A stretch of DNA of 5,480 nucleotides from an uncultured beta proteobacterium (GCA_903944555.1 CAJASG010000542.1:1-5480), one strand, 5' to 3'; shown: positions 1-5,480, numbered from the stretch's first letter. Numbers and translations: made by a program. The notes: generated by a model not told the origin, from the sequence alone.

Positions 1-479
1 CGCAGTTGTTGCGCAATTGCGGTGGCCCGTTGCAGTGCCAGGTTTTCATTGGCCTCGGCGGCACCCTGGGTGTCGGAATGTCCAATGACTGACATGTCGA
101 CCGATACCCGCTCGCTGGCCCGCGCCAGAATGCGTGGCAACAGTGCTTTGGACTCCGCCGTCAACTCGGAGCCACCGCTTTCAAAGTAGAGCAAGAACTG
201 TTCTGGCAGTGGCGGGCGCGCCGCCATGGCAGCACCGAAGTCCTCCTTCAGTTGTTCTGGTTTGACTTCAAAGGGCGGCTCGCTGCCATCCAGCTCGGCA
301 CCTTGGCTGGCAATGGCCAGCACCTGGTTGCCGCGTTGCCCCTGAACCGTCACTTGGCCCACGGTGCCATCAGGGCTGGGCAGCAGCACGACGTAAGAGC
401 GCGGTCCGGCGCATCCGGCGAGCACCAGCATGGCGACCAATGCGGTGATCGCGCCGGTGGTTTTGCATAAACGCATCAT
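1..479 (-). CDS. OmpA-domain outer-membrane lipoprotein (partial, C-terminus off left edge)
   Basis: I translated the minus strand from the ATG at 479; 159 residues are visible and the frame is open to the edge. The N-terminus is a lipoprotein signal: a short basic stretch, a hydrophobic core, then the lipobox LAGC with Cys23. Residue +2 is Ala, not Asp, so outer-membrane sorting is expected. Residues ~28-90 are a linker I do not recognise. An OmpA-like peptidoglycan-binding domain begins near residue 93, with GHSDTQG at 133-139 and NENLALQRA at 144-152. Asp136 and Arg151 are 15 residues apart, the same spacing as the diaminopimelate-contacting Asp/Arg pair of OmpA proteins. The expected role is anchoring the outer membrane, or a complex in it, to peptidoglycan. 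A second ATG lies at 476, but the first is better placed for the ribosome site. The start overlaps the fecR stop (ATGA), so the genes are probably translationally coupled. Family is secure; specific function is unknown. Confidence 0.9.
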   Translation of the reverse strand, partial: MMRLCKTTGAITALVAMLVLAGCAGPRSYVVLLPSPDGTVGQVTVQGQRGNQVLAIASQGAELDGSEPPFEVKPEQLKEDFGAAMAARPPLPEQFLLYFESGGSELTAESKALLPRILARASERVSVDMSVIGHSDTQGAAEANENLALQRATAIAQQL

Positions 480-937
480 TGGGTGTCCTCCACGCGGGCG
501 ACAAACTGGGTTCCCCGTACGCCAATGATGCCGGTGGGTGTTTTCAGTGTCACCGCATCAGGCTTGAGCTTGGCAATCACGCCGGACACATAGTTCAGGC
601 TGCCCTTGGTCAGGCGGGTGCCCAACTTCAGCTGGCCTTGTGCCGGGGCATACAGGTATTCGTCGACCGTGAGCTCGGTATCGGGCCCGAAGGACATCAC
701 GGTGTTGTCTTTGAAGGTCACGCCCATGGACGCCTGCGCTACGGTTTTGAGCTGGCTGCCAATCTGCACCGGGGTGCCCGGCTCCGCGCGTGTGCGCTGC
801 CCCGCCGTGCTGACCCAGGCCTCCCCGGTGACGGTCTTCACAAAGCCGACCGGCTCGGTTTGCGACACGGCTGCCAAAGGCAGCGCCAGCAGCAGGGCGC
901 TGCCCAGTGCCGCCCAGCGGGGGGTGATGTGTTTCAT
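476..937 (-). CDS. Secreted FecR-domain protein
   Basis: 153 residues. The N-terminus is a Sec signal peptide: Lys/Arg near the start, a Leu/Ala-rich core at about 9-23, and a likely cleavage near AVSQ (23-26). The rest is one FecR-type beta domain: GEAWVS at 38-43, an 'EPGTPVQIGSQLKT' region at 52-65, a 'KDNTVMSFGPDTEL' region at 76-89, and the signature TPTGIIGVRGTQF at 133-145. Classic FecR is an anti-sigma regulator with an N-terminal cytoplasmic part and a membrane segment. Here that part is missing, only the exported domain remains, and no ECF sigma gene is visible, so iron-signalling is not supported. A periplasmic role with the coupled OmpA-like lipoprotein is the better inference. 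It starts 26 bp after slyD ends, in the same direction. The upstream AAGG is about 9 nt from the ATG, a weak ribosome site. Domain call is firm; role is unknown. Confidence 0.88.
   Translation of the reverse strand: MKHITPRWAALGSALLLALPLAAVSQTEPVGFVKTVTGEAWVSTAGQRTRAEPGTPVQIGSQLKTVAQASMGVTFKDNTVMSFGPDTELTVDEYLYAPAQGQLKLGTRLTKGSLNYVSGVIAKLKPDAVTLKTPTGIIGVRGTQFVARVEDTQ
486..491 (-). promoter_or_regulatory. Strong Shine-Dalgarno for the OmpA-like gene
   Basis: The minus strand reads GGAGGA, then the 6-nt spacer CACCCA, then the ATG at 479. The site lies inside the last codons of fecR and fixes the lipoprotein start. It is the best ribosome-binding site in the window; the other starts have weak ones or none. 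Confidence 0.75.
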
Positions 938-963
938 GGGGTGTGGCCTTGAAAAGAAGGAGA

Positions 964-1440
964 TCAGTGGTGGTGTCCGTGTGCGCCGTGCACATGCTTG
1001 TGGGTGATTTCTTCGGGCGACGCTGCGCGCACTTCGGTCACCTTCAGGCTGAAGCGCAGTTCCTTGCCGGCCCAGGGGTGGTTGCCGTCCATGAACACGG
1101 TGTCGCCCTTGATTTTGATTACGGTGAAGGTTTGCTCATGTCCGTCCGCACTGCGTCCCTGTAACTGCCCGCCGAGCTTCACGCCCGGTGGAAAGTCCTT
1201 GCGGGCAATGGTTTGCACCAGGCTCTCGTCGCGCAGGCCAAAGGCGTCTTCGGGTTTGAGTTGCAGCGTGGTCTGGTAGCCGGCTTGTTGCCCGTCCAGC
1301 GCGGCTTCAATTTTTTCCAGCGTGTTGCCATAGCCGCCGTGCAGGTAGGCCATCGGCTCTTTGGCTTCTTCGATCAGCTTGCCTTGGGCGTCAGAGACTT
1401 TGTAGCTGAGGGTGACAACGGAGTCTTTTTCGATTTTCAT
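964..1440 (-). CDS. slyD: SlyD-type FKBP peptidyl-prolyl cis-trans isomerase
   Basis: 158 residues. SlyD enzymes catalyse prolyl isomerisation and chaperone unfolded proteins in the cytoplasm, and several also bind nickel for hydrogenase or urease maturation. The start MKIEKDSVVTLSY matches the beginning of SlyD proteins, so I use the ATG at 1440 although the frame is open upstream to 1554. Family marks are YLHGGYG (32-38) and DGNHPWAGK (118-126). The FKBP fold is interrupted by an insert-in-flap (IF) chaperone domain, roughly 66-120. The tail is short: EEITHKHVHGAHGHHH has seven His in the last 12 residues, and the protein has no Cys. E. coli SlyD is 196 residues with a long His/Cys-rich tail, so metal binding here should be reduced. 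There is no clear Shine-Dalgarno. The ORF is followed 26 bp later by fecR and is probably the first gene of that transcription unit. FkpB/SlpA is the alternative, but the His tail and the DGNHPWAGK motif favour SlyD. Confidence 0.92.
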   Translation of the reverse strand: MKIEKDSVVTLSYKVSDAQGKLIEEAKEPMAYLHGGYGNTLEKIEAALDGQQAGYQTTLQLKPEDAFGLRDESLVQTIARKDFPPGVKLGGQLQGRSADGHEQTFTVIKIKGDTVFMDGNHPWAGKELRFSLKVTEVRAASPEEITHKHVHGAHGHHH

Positions 1441-1537
1441 GGGTGTCTTGGTGGTGAATAGTCGGGGATGATGCAGATCAATTAGCATGTGATTTTCGCT
1501 CAAGCGAGCCCCAGACCGCACGGCTGTGCGCACAACG
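1441..1537. promoter_or_regulatory. Divergent intergenic region between slyD and the hydrolase gene
   Basis: These 97 bp should hold promoters for both outward genes. I find no convincing -35/-10 pair on either strand. Two small inverted repeats are visible: CGCT-CA-AGCG at 1497-1506, and CGCAC-GGCT-GTGCG at 1517-1530 just before the hydrolase ATG. The second is a 5-bp stem with a 4-nt loop and could be an operator half or a leader hairpin that limits translation. Promoter function is inferred from gene layout only. Confidence 0.4.
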
Positions 1538-2323
1538 ATGAAAACACGACTCAAAATTGGCGTCAGCGCCTGCTTTTTTTACCCCGACCCGCAGCGGTCC
1601 GCTTTTGCACCTAAGACCTTGCAGTACCTGGAGCAGTCCATGGCGCACTGGGTGATGTCGGGTGGTGCGCTGCCGGTCATGATTCCCTCGCCGGTGGGTG
1701 ACACCGCACGCGGCGATGTCTGTTTTGAGGATTACGCGCAGTGGCTTGACGGCCTGGTGATGCATGGCGGTGCCGACGTTTGGCCGGGCAGCTATGGAGA
1801 GACACCGCTGCAGGAGGACTGGAGTGGTGACCGTCTGCGCGATGAATACGACCAGGCGCTGGTGAAAGCTTTTGTTGCCGCTGGCAAGCCGGTGTTTGGC
1901 ATCTGTCGTGGCTTGCAGCTCATCAACGTGGCTTTTGGCGGCACCTTGTTTCAGGACATTCCAACCCAAAAGCCAGAAGCCCTGGTGCATCGCAACGAGG
2001 CGGTTTACGACCAGAACTTTCATGCCCTGAAAATAGTGCCAAAAACACGGCTTGACGCCCTGCTGACGGGCGCAAGCAGCTATCAAATCAATAGCGTTCA
2101 CCACCAGGGCATCAAGGATTTGGCGCCGGGCTTTGTGGTGGAGGCGCACTGCCCACAAGACGGCATGATCGAGGCCATCCGCTATGTGGGCGGCACCGGC
2201 CGCGATTGGGTGGCTGCCGTGCAGTGGCACCCCGAGTTTCGCCAGGCCGGGCAGGATGTGCTGGACGACACACCACTGCTGACCGACTTTTTGAACGCGG
2301 CCGAGGCCGCGCGATTGGCTTAG
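1538..2323 (+). CDS. Gamma-glutamyl-GABA hydrolase family protein (PuuD-like, class I GATase fold)
   Basis: 261 residues from the ATG at 1538; an in-frame GTG at 1526 would add four. Neither start has a Shine-Dalgarno. The protein is one class I glutamine-amidotransferase-like domain of peptidase family C26. The nucleophile elbow is GICRGLQL with Cys123, and the His/Glu pair is in QWHPE (His231, Glu233). Other family marks are HGGADVWPGSYGE (76-88) and NSVHHQG (185-191). The best-known member, E. coli PuuD, hydrolyses gamma-glutamyl-GABA to glutamate and GABA in putrescine breakdown. No puuA, puuB or puuC homologue lies nearby, and the family also includes hydrolases of other gamma-glutamyl compounds, so substrate is open. 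It has no glutamine-dependent partner domain, so it probably acts alone in the cytoplasm. It is transcribed alone and ends by overlapping the convergent acyl-CoA synthetase gene. All catalytic residues are present. Confidence 0.9.
   Translation: MKTRLKIGVSACFFYPDPQRSAFAPKTLQYLEQSMAHWVMSGGALPVMIPSPVGDTARGDVCFEDYAQWLDGLVMHGGADVWPGSYGETPLQEDWSGDRLRDEYDQALVKAFVAAGKPVFGICRGLQLINVAFGGTLFQDIPTQKPEALVHRNEAVYDQNFHALKIVPKTRLDALLTGASSYQINSVHHQGIKDLAPGFVVEAHCPQDGMIEAIRYVGGTGRDWVAAVQWHPEFRQAGQDVLDDTPLLTDFLNAAEAARLA
2070..2102 (+). repeat. Possible dispersed-repeat fragment inside the hydrolase gene
   Basis: The stretch beginning GCGCAAGCAGCTATCAAAT resembles, from memory, a short sequence scattered through Comamonadaceae genomes, usually between genes. 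It is AT-richer than its surroundings and contains an inverted repeat, GCTAT at 2079-2083 and ATAGC at 2091-2095. Its last 12 bases (2091-2102, ATAGCGTTCACC) recur exactly at 4071-4082, in the only noncoding gap of the right block. In the protein it spans GASSYQINSVHH. The first half is a variable surface region, while the second half is the conserved NSVHH motif, so at most the first half could be acquired. Repeat identity is recalled, not tested. Confidence 0.3.
2296..2311. other. GC-rich hairpin at the convergent gene junction
   Basis: CGCGGCC-GA-GGCCGCG is a perfect 7-bp inverted repeat with a 2-nt centre, ending 9 nt before the hydrolase stop codon. Neither strand has a T-tract after it, so it is not a classical intrinsic terminator. 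It is the strongest stem near the junction and might aid termination or protect the 3' end. It also simply encodes Ala-Ala-Glu-Ala-Ala in favoured codons, so it may have no function. Confidence 0.35.
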
Positions 2324-4044
2324 GCGCTGGCCCAGACCACGGGTTTGCGTTGCTTTAGCCAGCCTTCGTATTGGTTGGCATAGGCGTCTTCGATCTTCGG
2401 ACGTTTGACCTTGAAGGTGGGCGTGACCAGACCATTTTCAGGCGTCCAGTTGGTGGTGATGACGGCCAGACAGTCGAGTTGCTCGTGCGCCTCCAGGCGG
2501 GCGTTGACCGACTTGAGGTGTTCCTCCAGCGAGCGTGTCAATGCGGCGCGCTCGCCCGCATCGGCCACCCGTTTCACGGAGTCCGGTGCCAGCATGACGA
2601 TGCCCAGTGGCTGCGCAAAGTTGGCCCCGGTCACAGCGCAGGCTTCGATGTCGGGGTGGGTGACCAGCATGTCTTCAATCGGGGCCGGAGCCACGTACTT
2701 ACCTTTGCTGGTTTTGAAGATGTCTTTCACGCGCCCGGTGATGCGCAGGCAGCCATCCTTTTCAACCAACCCCTTGTCGCCCGTGCGCAGCCAGCCGTCT
2801 GCAGTCATGGTGGCGGCTGTTTGCTCCGGGTCTTTGAAATAGCCCATCATGACCGACGGGCAGCGCATCTGAATTTCGCCCGTACCGGGGTCGATGCGGC
2901 TTTCAACACCGTCGTAGGGAAAGCCGACCGTTCCAGGCCGGAATGTACCGGGCAACGTGGCATGCGAAATGGCGCAGTTTTCGGTCATGCCATAGACCTC
3001 TATCAAATCCAGGCCCAAGTCACGGTACCAGGCCAGAAGGTCCGATGGCATGGGTGCAGCGCCGCCCGCCGCCAACCGGCATTGGTCAAGCCCTAGTCCC
3101 TTTAGAAGTTTGTGACGCAACAGACCCCCGATGAGGGGCAGCATCAGCAAAAATTTGAGTTTGGCGGGAGGCAACTTGCTGTAAACGCCCTGCTGAAATT
3201 TCACCCACAGGCGTGGGACGGAAAAAAAGATGGTTGGGCGGGCCCGATTCATGTCCTGTACGAAGGTCTCCAGTGAATCGGCAAAAAAGATGCGACCACC
3301 ATAACGCAGCATGCCTTGCTCCACCAATATGCGCTCGGCAACGTGGGCCAGTGGCAGGTAGGACAACATGCGCTCGTTGTCGCCGAAGGTCACCCGTTTG
3401 GCCCCGCTGGAAAGGGCCCACGCCAAGCCCAAAAAATTCTGCATCACGCCCTTGGGGTTGCCCGTGGTGCCCGAGGTGTAGATGATGGTGGCCATCTCGT
3501 CGCCTGCGCGCTGGGTGTTGCCCTTCATCGGCTTGTTGGCTGCAACGATTTTGTCCCAAAAGTCGACTCCCTGGATCTTGGGTGCCAGCGGCAAAGCGAT
3601 CAAGGGCACGCCGGCCGGTACGCCGTTCTTCAAGGCGGCCACATCGTCGAGCTTGCCAACAAAGCAGGCCTTGGACTCGCTGTGCTCCAGGATGTAGCGC
3701 AGCGCATCGCCATTGAATGTTGGGTAGATGGGGACGGACACATGGCCCGCCATCCAGATGGCCAGATCGGCCAAGATCCAATGGGCGCTGTTCTTGCCCA
3801 AAATGGCAATTTTGCTGCCAGCGGGCCAGTCTTGCGCCGTGAGCCAGGTCGCCATGCTGCGGGCCTCGGCGCCCGCCTCGGCCCAAGTGATGTCGCGTAC
3901 TTCGCCGCCACCCAGTGGCTGGGTCATGAAGACATCGTTGGCGCGCTTGCTTTCCCAGCGGTAAAAGCACTGCAGTGCGAGGTCTTCTTTCTTCACTTTG
4001 ATCGGATTGGTCACAATGGTCTCCGGGGTTGGGTTCCGAATCAT
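2320..4044 (-). CDS. Long-chain fatty acyl-CoA synthetase (AMP-binding, FACL type)
   Basis: 574 residues from the ATG at 4044. It belongs to the adenylate-forming superfamily: fatty acid plus ATP gives acyl-AMP, then acyl-CoA and AMP. Motifs in order are the phosphate loop IIYTSGTTGNPKGVMQ (187-202), YLPLAHVAER (229-238), SVPRLWVKFQ (275-284), EVYGMTE (349-355), GWLRTGDKG (417-425), the hinge region GRVKDIFKTSKGKYVAP (437-453), and a C-terminal TPTFKVKR (541-548) holding the candidate catalytic lysine. KGKYVAPAPIE and the TPTFKVKR ending are typical of the FAA1/FadD15-like long-chain branch; chain length cannot be read from sequence. No membrane segment is evident and it is probably cytoplasmic or membrane-associated. 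It lies 59 bp after the acyltransferase gene on the same strand, so its product may feed that enzyme. A GTG start at 4014 (564 residues) has a better ribosome site. The stop overlaps the convergent hydrolase stop by 4 bp. No key motif is missing. Confidence 0.92.
   Translation of the reverse strand: MIRNPTPETIVTNPIKVKKEDLALQCFYRWESKRANDVFMTQPLGGGEVRDITWAEAGAEARSMATWLTAQDWPAGSKIAILGKNSAHWILADLAIWMAGHVSVPIYPTFNGDALRYILEHSESKACFVGKLDDVAALKNGVPAGVPLIALPLAPKIQGVDFWDKIVAANKPMKGNTQRAGDEMATIIYTSGTTGNPKGVMQNFLGLAWALSSGAKRVTFGDNERMLSYLPLAHVAERILVEQGMLRYGGRIFFADSLETFVQDMNRARPTIFFSVPRLWVKFQQGVYSKLPPAKLKFLLMLPLIGGLLRHKLLKGLGLDQCRLAAGGAAPMPSDLLAWYRDLGLDLIEVYGMTENCAISHATLPGTFRPGTVGFPYDGVESRIDPGTGEIQMRCPSVMMGYFKDPEQTAATMTADGWLRTGDKGLVEKDGCLRITGRVKDIFKTSKGKYVAPAPIEDMLVTHPDIEACAVTGANFAQPLGIVMLAPDSVKRVADAGERAALTRSLEEHLKSVNARLEAHEQLDCLAVITTNWTPENGLVTPTFKVKRPKIEDAYANQYEGWLKQRKPVVWASA
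4021..4024 (-). promoter_or_regulatory. Candidate Shine-Dalgarno for an alternative GTG start of the acyl-CoA synthetase
   Basis: On the minus strand GGAG is followed by the 6-nt spacer ACCATT and then GTG at 4014 (Val11 of the longer form). No Shine-Dalgarno precedes the ATG at 4044. The conserved domain begins well after both, so homology motifs do not decide between them. Confidence 0.4.
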
Positions 4045-4072
4045 CGTGCCGTAAAACCGGTCAAAGCTTTAT

Positions 4073-4097
4073 AGCGTTCACCCTAATACGGGTCGCT
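4073..4097. other. Imperfect hairpin in the acyltransferase / acyl-CoA synthetase gap
   Basis: AGCG-(TTC)-ACCC-TAATAC-GGGT-CGCT can fold into an 8-bp stem with a 3-nt bulge and a 6-nt loop. It starts about 6 nt after the acyltransferase stop on the minus strand. No T-tract follows on that strand, so a strong terminator is unlikely; a processing or attenuation element is possible. Just beyond it the minus strand has TATAAA at 4068-4073, a -10-like hexamer, but the matching -35 (GCGACC, 17-bp spacer) is poor. Confidence 0.3.
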
Positions 4098-4103
4098 GGA
4101 GCG

Positions 4104-4694
4104 TCACTCCTGGTGGTATTGGCTGGCGTTTTTGCCTTTGAAGGGCGCGTAAAAAGCCTTGATGGCGGCCATGTCTGCCTCAATGTCGCCGGTCGGGTGA
4201 AACACCGGGCCCAGGCCGCTGGTCTTGTTGGCGTAGTCCATATAGGCCATCACGATCGGCACCTGGGCGCCGACCGCAATGTAGTAGAACCCGGTCTTCC
4301 AATAACGGGTCTTGCTGCGGGTGCCTTCAGGTGGCACGACGAGTTGCAAGGGTCCGTCAGCGGCTTTGATCGCCTCGGCCGAGGCGGCGACCAGGTTGTT
4401 GGATTTTTCGCGGTCCACCGGGATGCCGCCAAACCACATCATCAGGCCTCGGAACGGGGGCTTGAACAGCTGCTCCTTGCCCATCCAGTAGATATGCAGG
4501 CGCAGCGAAAACGCCACCATCAGGGTGAAGGGCAAATCCCAGTTGCTGGTGTGGGGTGCAGCGATGAAGACGCTTTTTTGGCAGTGGGCGGGCAAGCTGC
4601 CGGTCACTTTCCAGCCAGCGAGTTTCAAAATGGCGAGAGACAGCAGACGTAGCAGCGTGTTGATGATGGGCGTGTCGAAGATGGTGCGGTGCAT
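4104..4694 (-). CDS. PlsC-like lysophospholipid/glycerol-phosphate acyltransferase
   Basis: 196 residues. Members transfer an acyl chain from acyl-CoA or acyl-ACP to lysophosphatidate or related acceptors at the inner membrane. All four family blocks are visible: the catalytic HX4D as HTSNWD (His48, Asp53), GGIPVDRE (89-96), PPEGTRS (121-127) and VPIV (145-148). A hydrophobic N-terminal stretch (about 10-27) could sit in or on the membrane. At 196 residues it is shorter than typical PlsC (about 240) and looks like a compact branch rather than a truncation, because every block is present. It is therefore probably not the housekeeping PlsC; acceptor could be a lysophospholipid, ornithine lipid or another molecule. 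The ATG at 4694 lies 5 bp after the transporter stop and has no Shine-Dalgarno, so translation is probably coupled to the upstream gene. The acyl-CoA synthetase follows 59 bp downstream and could supply substrate. Superfamily is firm, acceptor unknown. Confidence 0.9.
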   Translation of the reverse strand: MHRTIFDTPIINTLLRLLSLAILKLAGWKVTGSLPAHCQKSVFIAAPHTSNWDLPFTLMVAFSLRLHIYWMGKEQLFKPPFRGLMMWFGGIPVDREKSNNLVAASAEAIKAADGPLQLVVPPEGTRSKTRYWKTGFYYIAVGAQVPIVMAYMDYANKTSGLGPVFHPTGDIEADMAAIKAFYAPFKGKNASQYHQE

Positions 4695-4699
4695 GGGGT

Positions 4700-5480
4700 T
4701 CAGGCGGGGGTAGATGCGGTATCGTGGTCGTGGTCCGGGCGGTGCGCCGGGTCCACATGGGTCATCAGGTTGAGTACACGGTGGCGCCGCATCACCGCCT
4801 GGCGGGCGGCCACGGCGATGTTGTGGCCAGCTTCGACGGTGAGGGTGGCGTCGACTTCAATGTGGGCGTCCACCACCACCATGTCGCCCATTTTCCGGGT
4901 GCGCACGTCGTGCACGCCCGAAACCCCTGCGGTGTCCATCAGGGTTTGGCGAATGGCTTGTACCTCTTGTTCGTCCACGGCGCGGTCCATCAGGTCGTGC
5001 ATGGCGTCCCAGCCGAAGCTCCAACCCATCTTGCCGATCATGAAGCCCACAATCAGCGCCGCAATCGGGTCCAGCAGCGGGTAGCCCATCAGGTTGCCGA
5101 TCAGGCCCAGGCTGACCACCAGCGACGAGGCCGCGTCCGAGCGGGCATGCCAAGCATTGGCCACCAGCATGCTGGATTTGACCGCCTTGGCCACGCGCAG
5201 CATGTAGCGAAACAGCAGCTCCTTGGCTCCAATGGCGGCCAAGGCTACCCACAGGGCCGAGGCATGCACGGTGGCAATGGTTTCAGGCGCCTGCAGCTTG
5301 AGCAGGGCCGACCAGATCATCCAGACACCGACGGCCAGCAGAAGCAAGCCCAGCGCCAGCGAGGCGGCGGTCTCAAAGCGCTGGTGGCCATAGGGGTGAT
5401 CCACATCGGCGTCTTTTTGGCTGTGGTGGCTGGCAAACAGCACCACAAAGTCCGCTACCAGGTCCGACAGTGAGTGGATA
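4700..5480 (-). CDS. Cation diffusion facilitator (CDF) efflux transporter (partial, N-terminus off right edge)
   Basis: The frame is open to the right edge, giving 259 visible residues (5479 to the stop at 4700). The visible part opens in TM2 with HSLSDLVAD, followed by the loop motif HPYGH (28-32). Hydrophobic segments at about 38-60, 75-94, 114-133 and 137-155 fit TM3-TM6. The metal site is HxxxD in TM2 (His2, Asp6) and HxxxD in TM5 (His111, Asp115), the pattern usual in zinc-type CDFs, whereas Mn-type members have DxxxD. After about 168 comes the cytoplasmic dimerisation domain, with HDVRTRKMGD at 190-199 and conserved HIEVD at 206-210. The tail DPAHRPDHDHD is His/Asp-rich and might bind metal. 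CDF proteins export divalent metals in exchange for protons at the inner membrane. TM1 and the true start are missing; a GTG at 5446 is internal, not the start. The acyltransferase gene follows after 5 bp. Zinc preference is inferred. Confidence 0.93.
   Translation of the reverse strand, partial: IHSLSDLVADFVVLFASHHSQKDADVDHPYGHQRFETAASLALGLLLLAVGVWMIWSALLKLQAPETIATVHASALWVALAAIGAKELLFRYMLRVAKAVKSSMLVANAWHARSDAASSLVVSLGLIGNLMGYPLLDPIAALIVGFMIGKMGWSFGWDAMHDLMDRAVDEQEVQAIRQTLMDTAGVSGVHDVRTRKMGDMVVVDAHIEVDATLTVEAGHNIAVAARQAVMRRHRVLNLMTHVDPAHRPDHDHDTASTPA

Noticed and set aside
476..937. FecR protein as part of a FecI/FecR/FecA iron-signalling system
   Set aside because: It has a signal peptide instead of a cytoplasmic anti-sigma region, and no sigma factor or TonB-dependent receptor is adjacent.
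1441..1554. Upstream in-frame extension of slyD to 1554
   Set aside because: The added 38 residues have no homology to SlyD, no ribosome site, and would overlap the start of the divergent gene; MKIEKD matches the normal family start.
1478..2230. 250-residue minus-strand open frame opposite the hydrolase gene
   Set aside because: The plus strand carries an intact catalytic triad, and the antisense frame has no domain and covers the divergent promoter region.
3086..3970. 294-residue minus-strand frame overlapping the acyl-CoA synthetase out of phase
   Set aside because: It is Arg/His/Gly-rich with no domain, and its length comes from GC bias in the true gene.
3316..4074. 252-residue plus-strand open frame opposite the acyl-CoA synthetase
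   Set aside because: It mirrors a gene with complete family motifs. The translation is His/Gly/Val-rich antisense composition with no recognisable domain, as expected in GC-rich DNA.
4371..4386. Perfect 16-bp palindrome CGCCTCGGCCGAGGCG in the acyltransferase gene
   Set aside because: It encodes Ser-Ala-Glu-Ala in preferred codons well inside the gene, with no second copy or regulatory context. A similar GGCCGAGGC core at 2300-2308 also comes from Ala-Glu-Ala codons.
4724..5473. 249-residue plus-strand open frame opposite the CDF transporter
   Set aside because: It is a shadow of a clear transporter gene; the translation is Gln/His-rich with no motif.

Overview
The window looks like ordinary chromosomal sequence from a GC-rich betaproteobacterium, most likely the Comamonadaceae (Rhodoferax/Polaromonas/Acidovorax-like). 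This rests on gene content, codon use, and one stretch resembling a dispersed sequence I remember from that family. The genus is an inference. Nearly all the DNA is coding. I see no RNA genes, insertion sequences, CRISPR, prophage or clear transfer signature, and no stretch over 300 bases lacks a gene.

Left block (1-1440, minus strand): three tightly packed genes read right to left. They encode a SlyD-type FKBP prolyl isomerase with a short His-rich tail, a secreted FecR-domain protein, and an OmpA-domain lipoprotein that runs off the left edge. fecR and the ompA-like gene share an ATGA stop/start overlap with a strong internal Shine-Dalgarno, so that pair is almost certainly co-translated. 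The pair suggests an envelope function, probably with further genes beyond the left edge.

Middle (1441-2323): a 97-bp divergent intergenic region separates slyD from a plus-strand class I glutamine-amidotransferase-like hydrolase of the PuuD/peptidase C26 family. That gene ends tail to tail with the next block, overlapping it by 4 bp.

Right block (2320-5480, minus strand): read right to left, it holds a cation diffusion facilitator transporter (N-terminus beyond the right edge), a short PlsC-like acyltransferase 5 bp downstream of it, and, after a 59-bp gap, an FACL-type acyl-CoA synthetase. The last two could act in sequence, activating a fatty acid to acyl-CoA and then transferring the acyl chain to a glycerolipid or other acceptor. 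The transporter seems to be a positional rather than biochemical partner.

I found no convincing novel system. The points most worth a second look are the FecR/OmpA pair and what lies left of it, the uncertain start of the acyl-CoA synthetase, a possible dispersed repeat inside the hydrolase gene, and the zero-space convergent junction with a strong hairpin.
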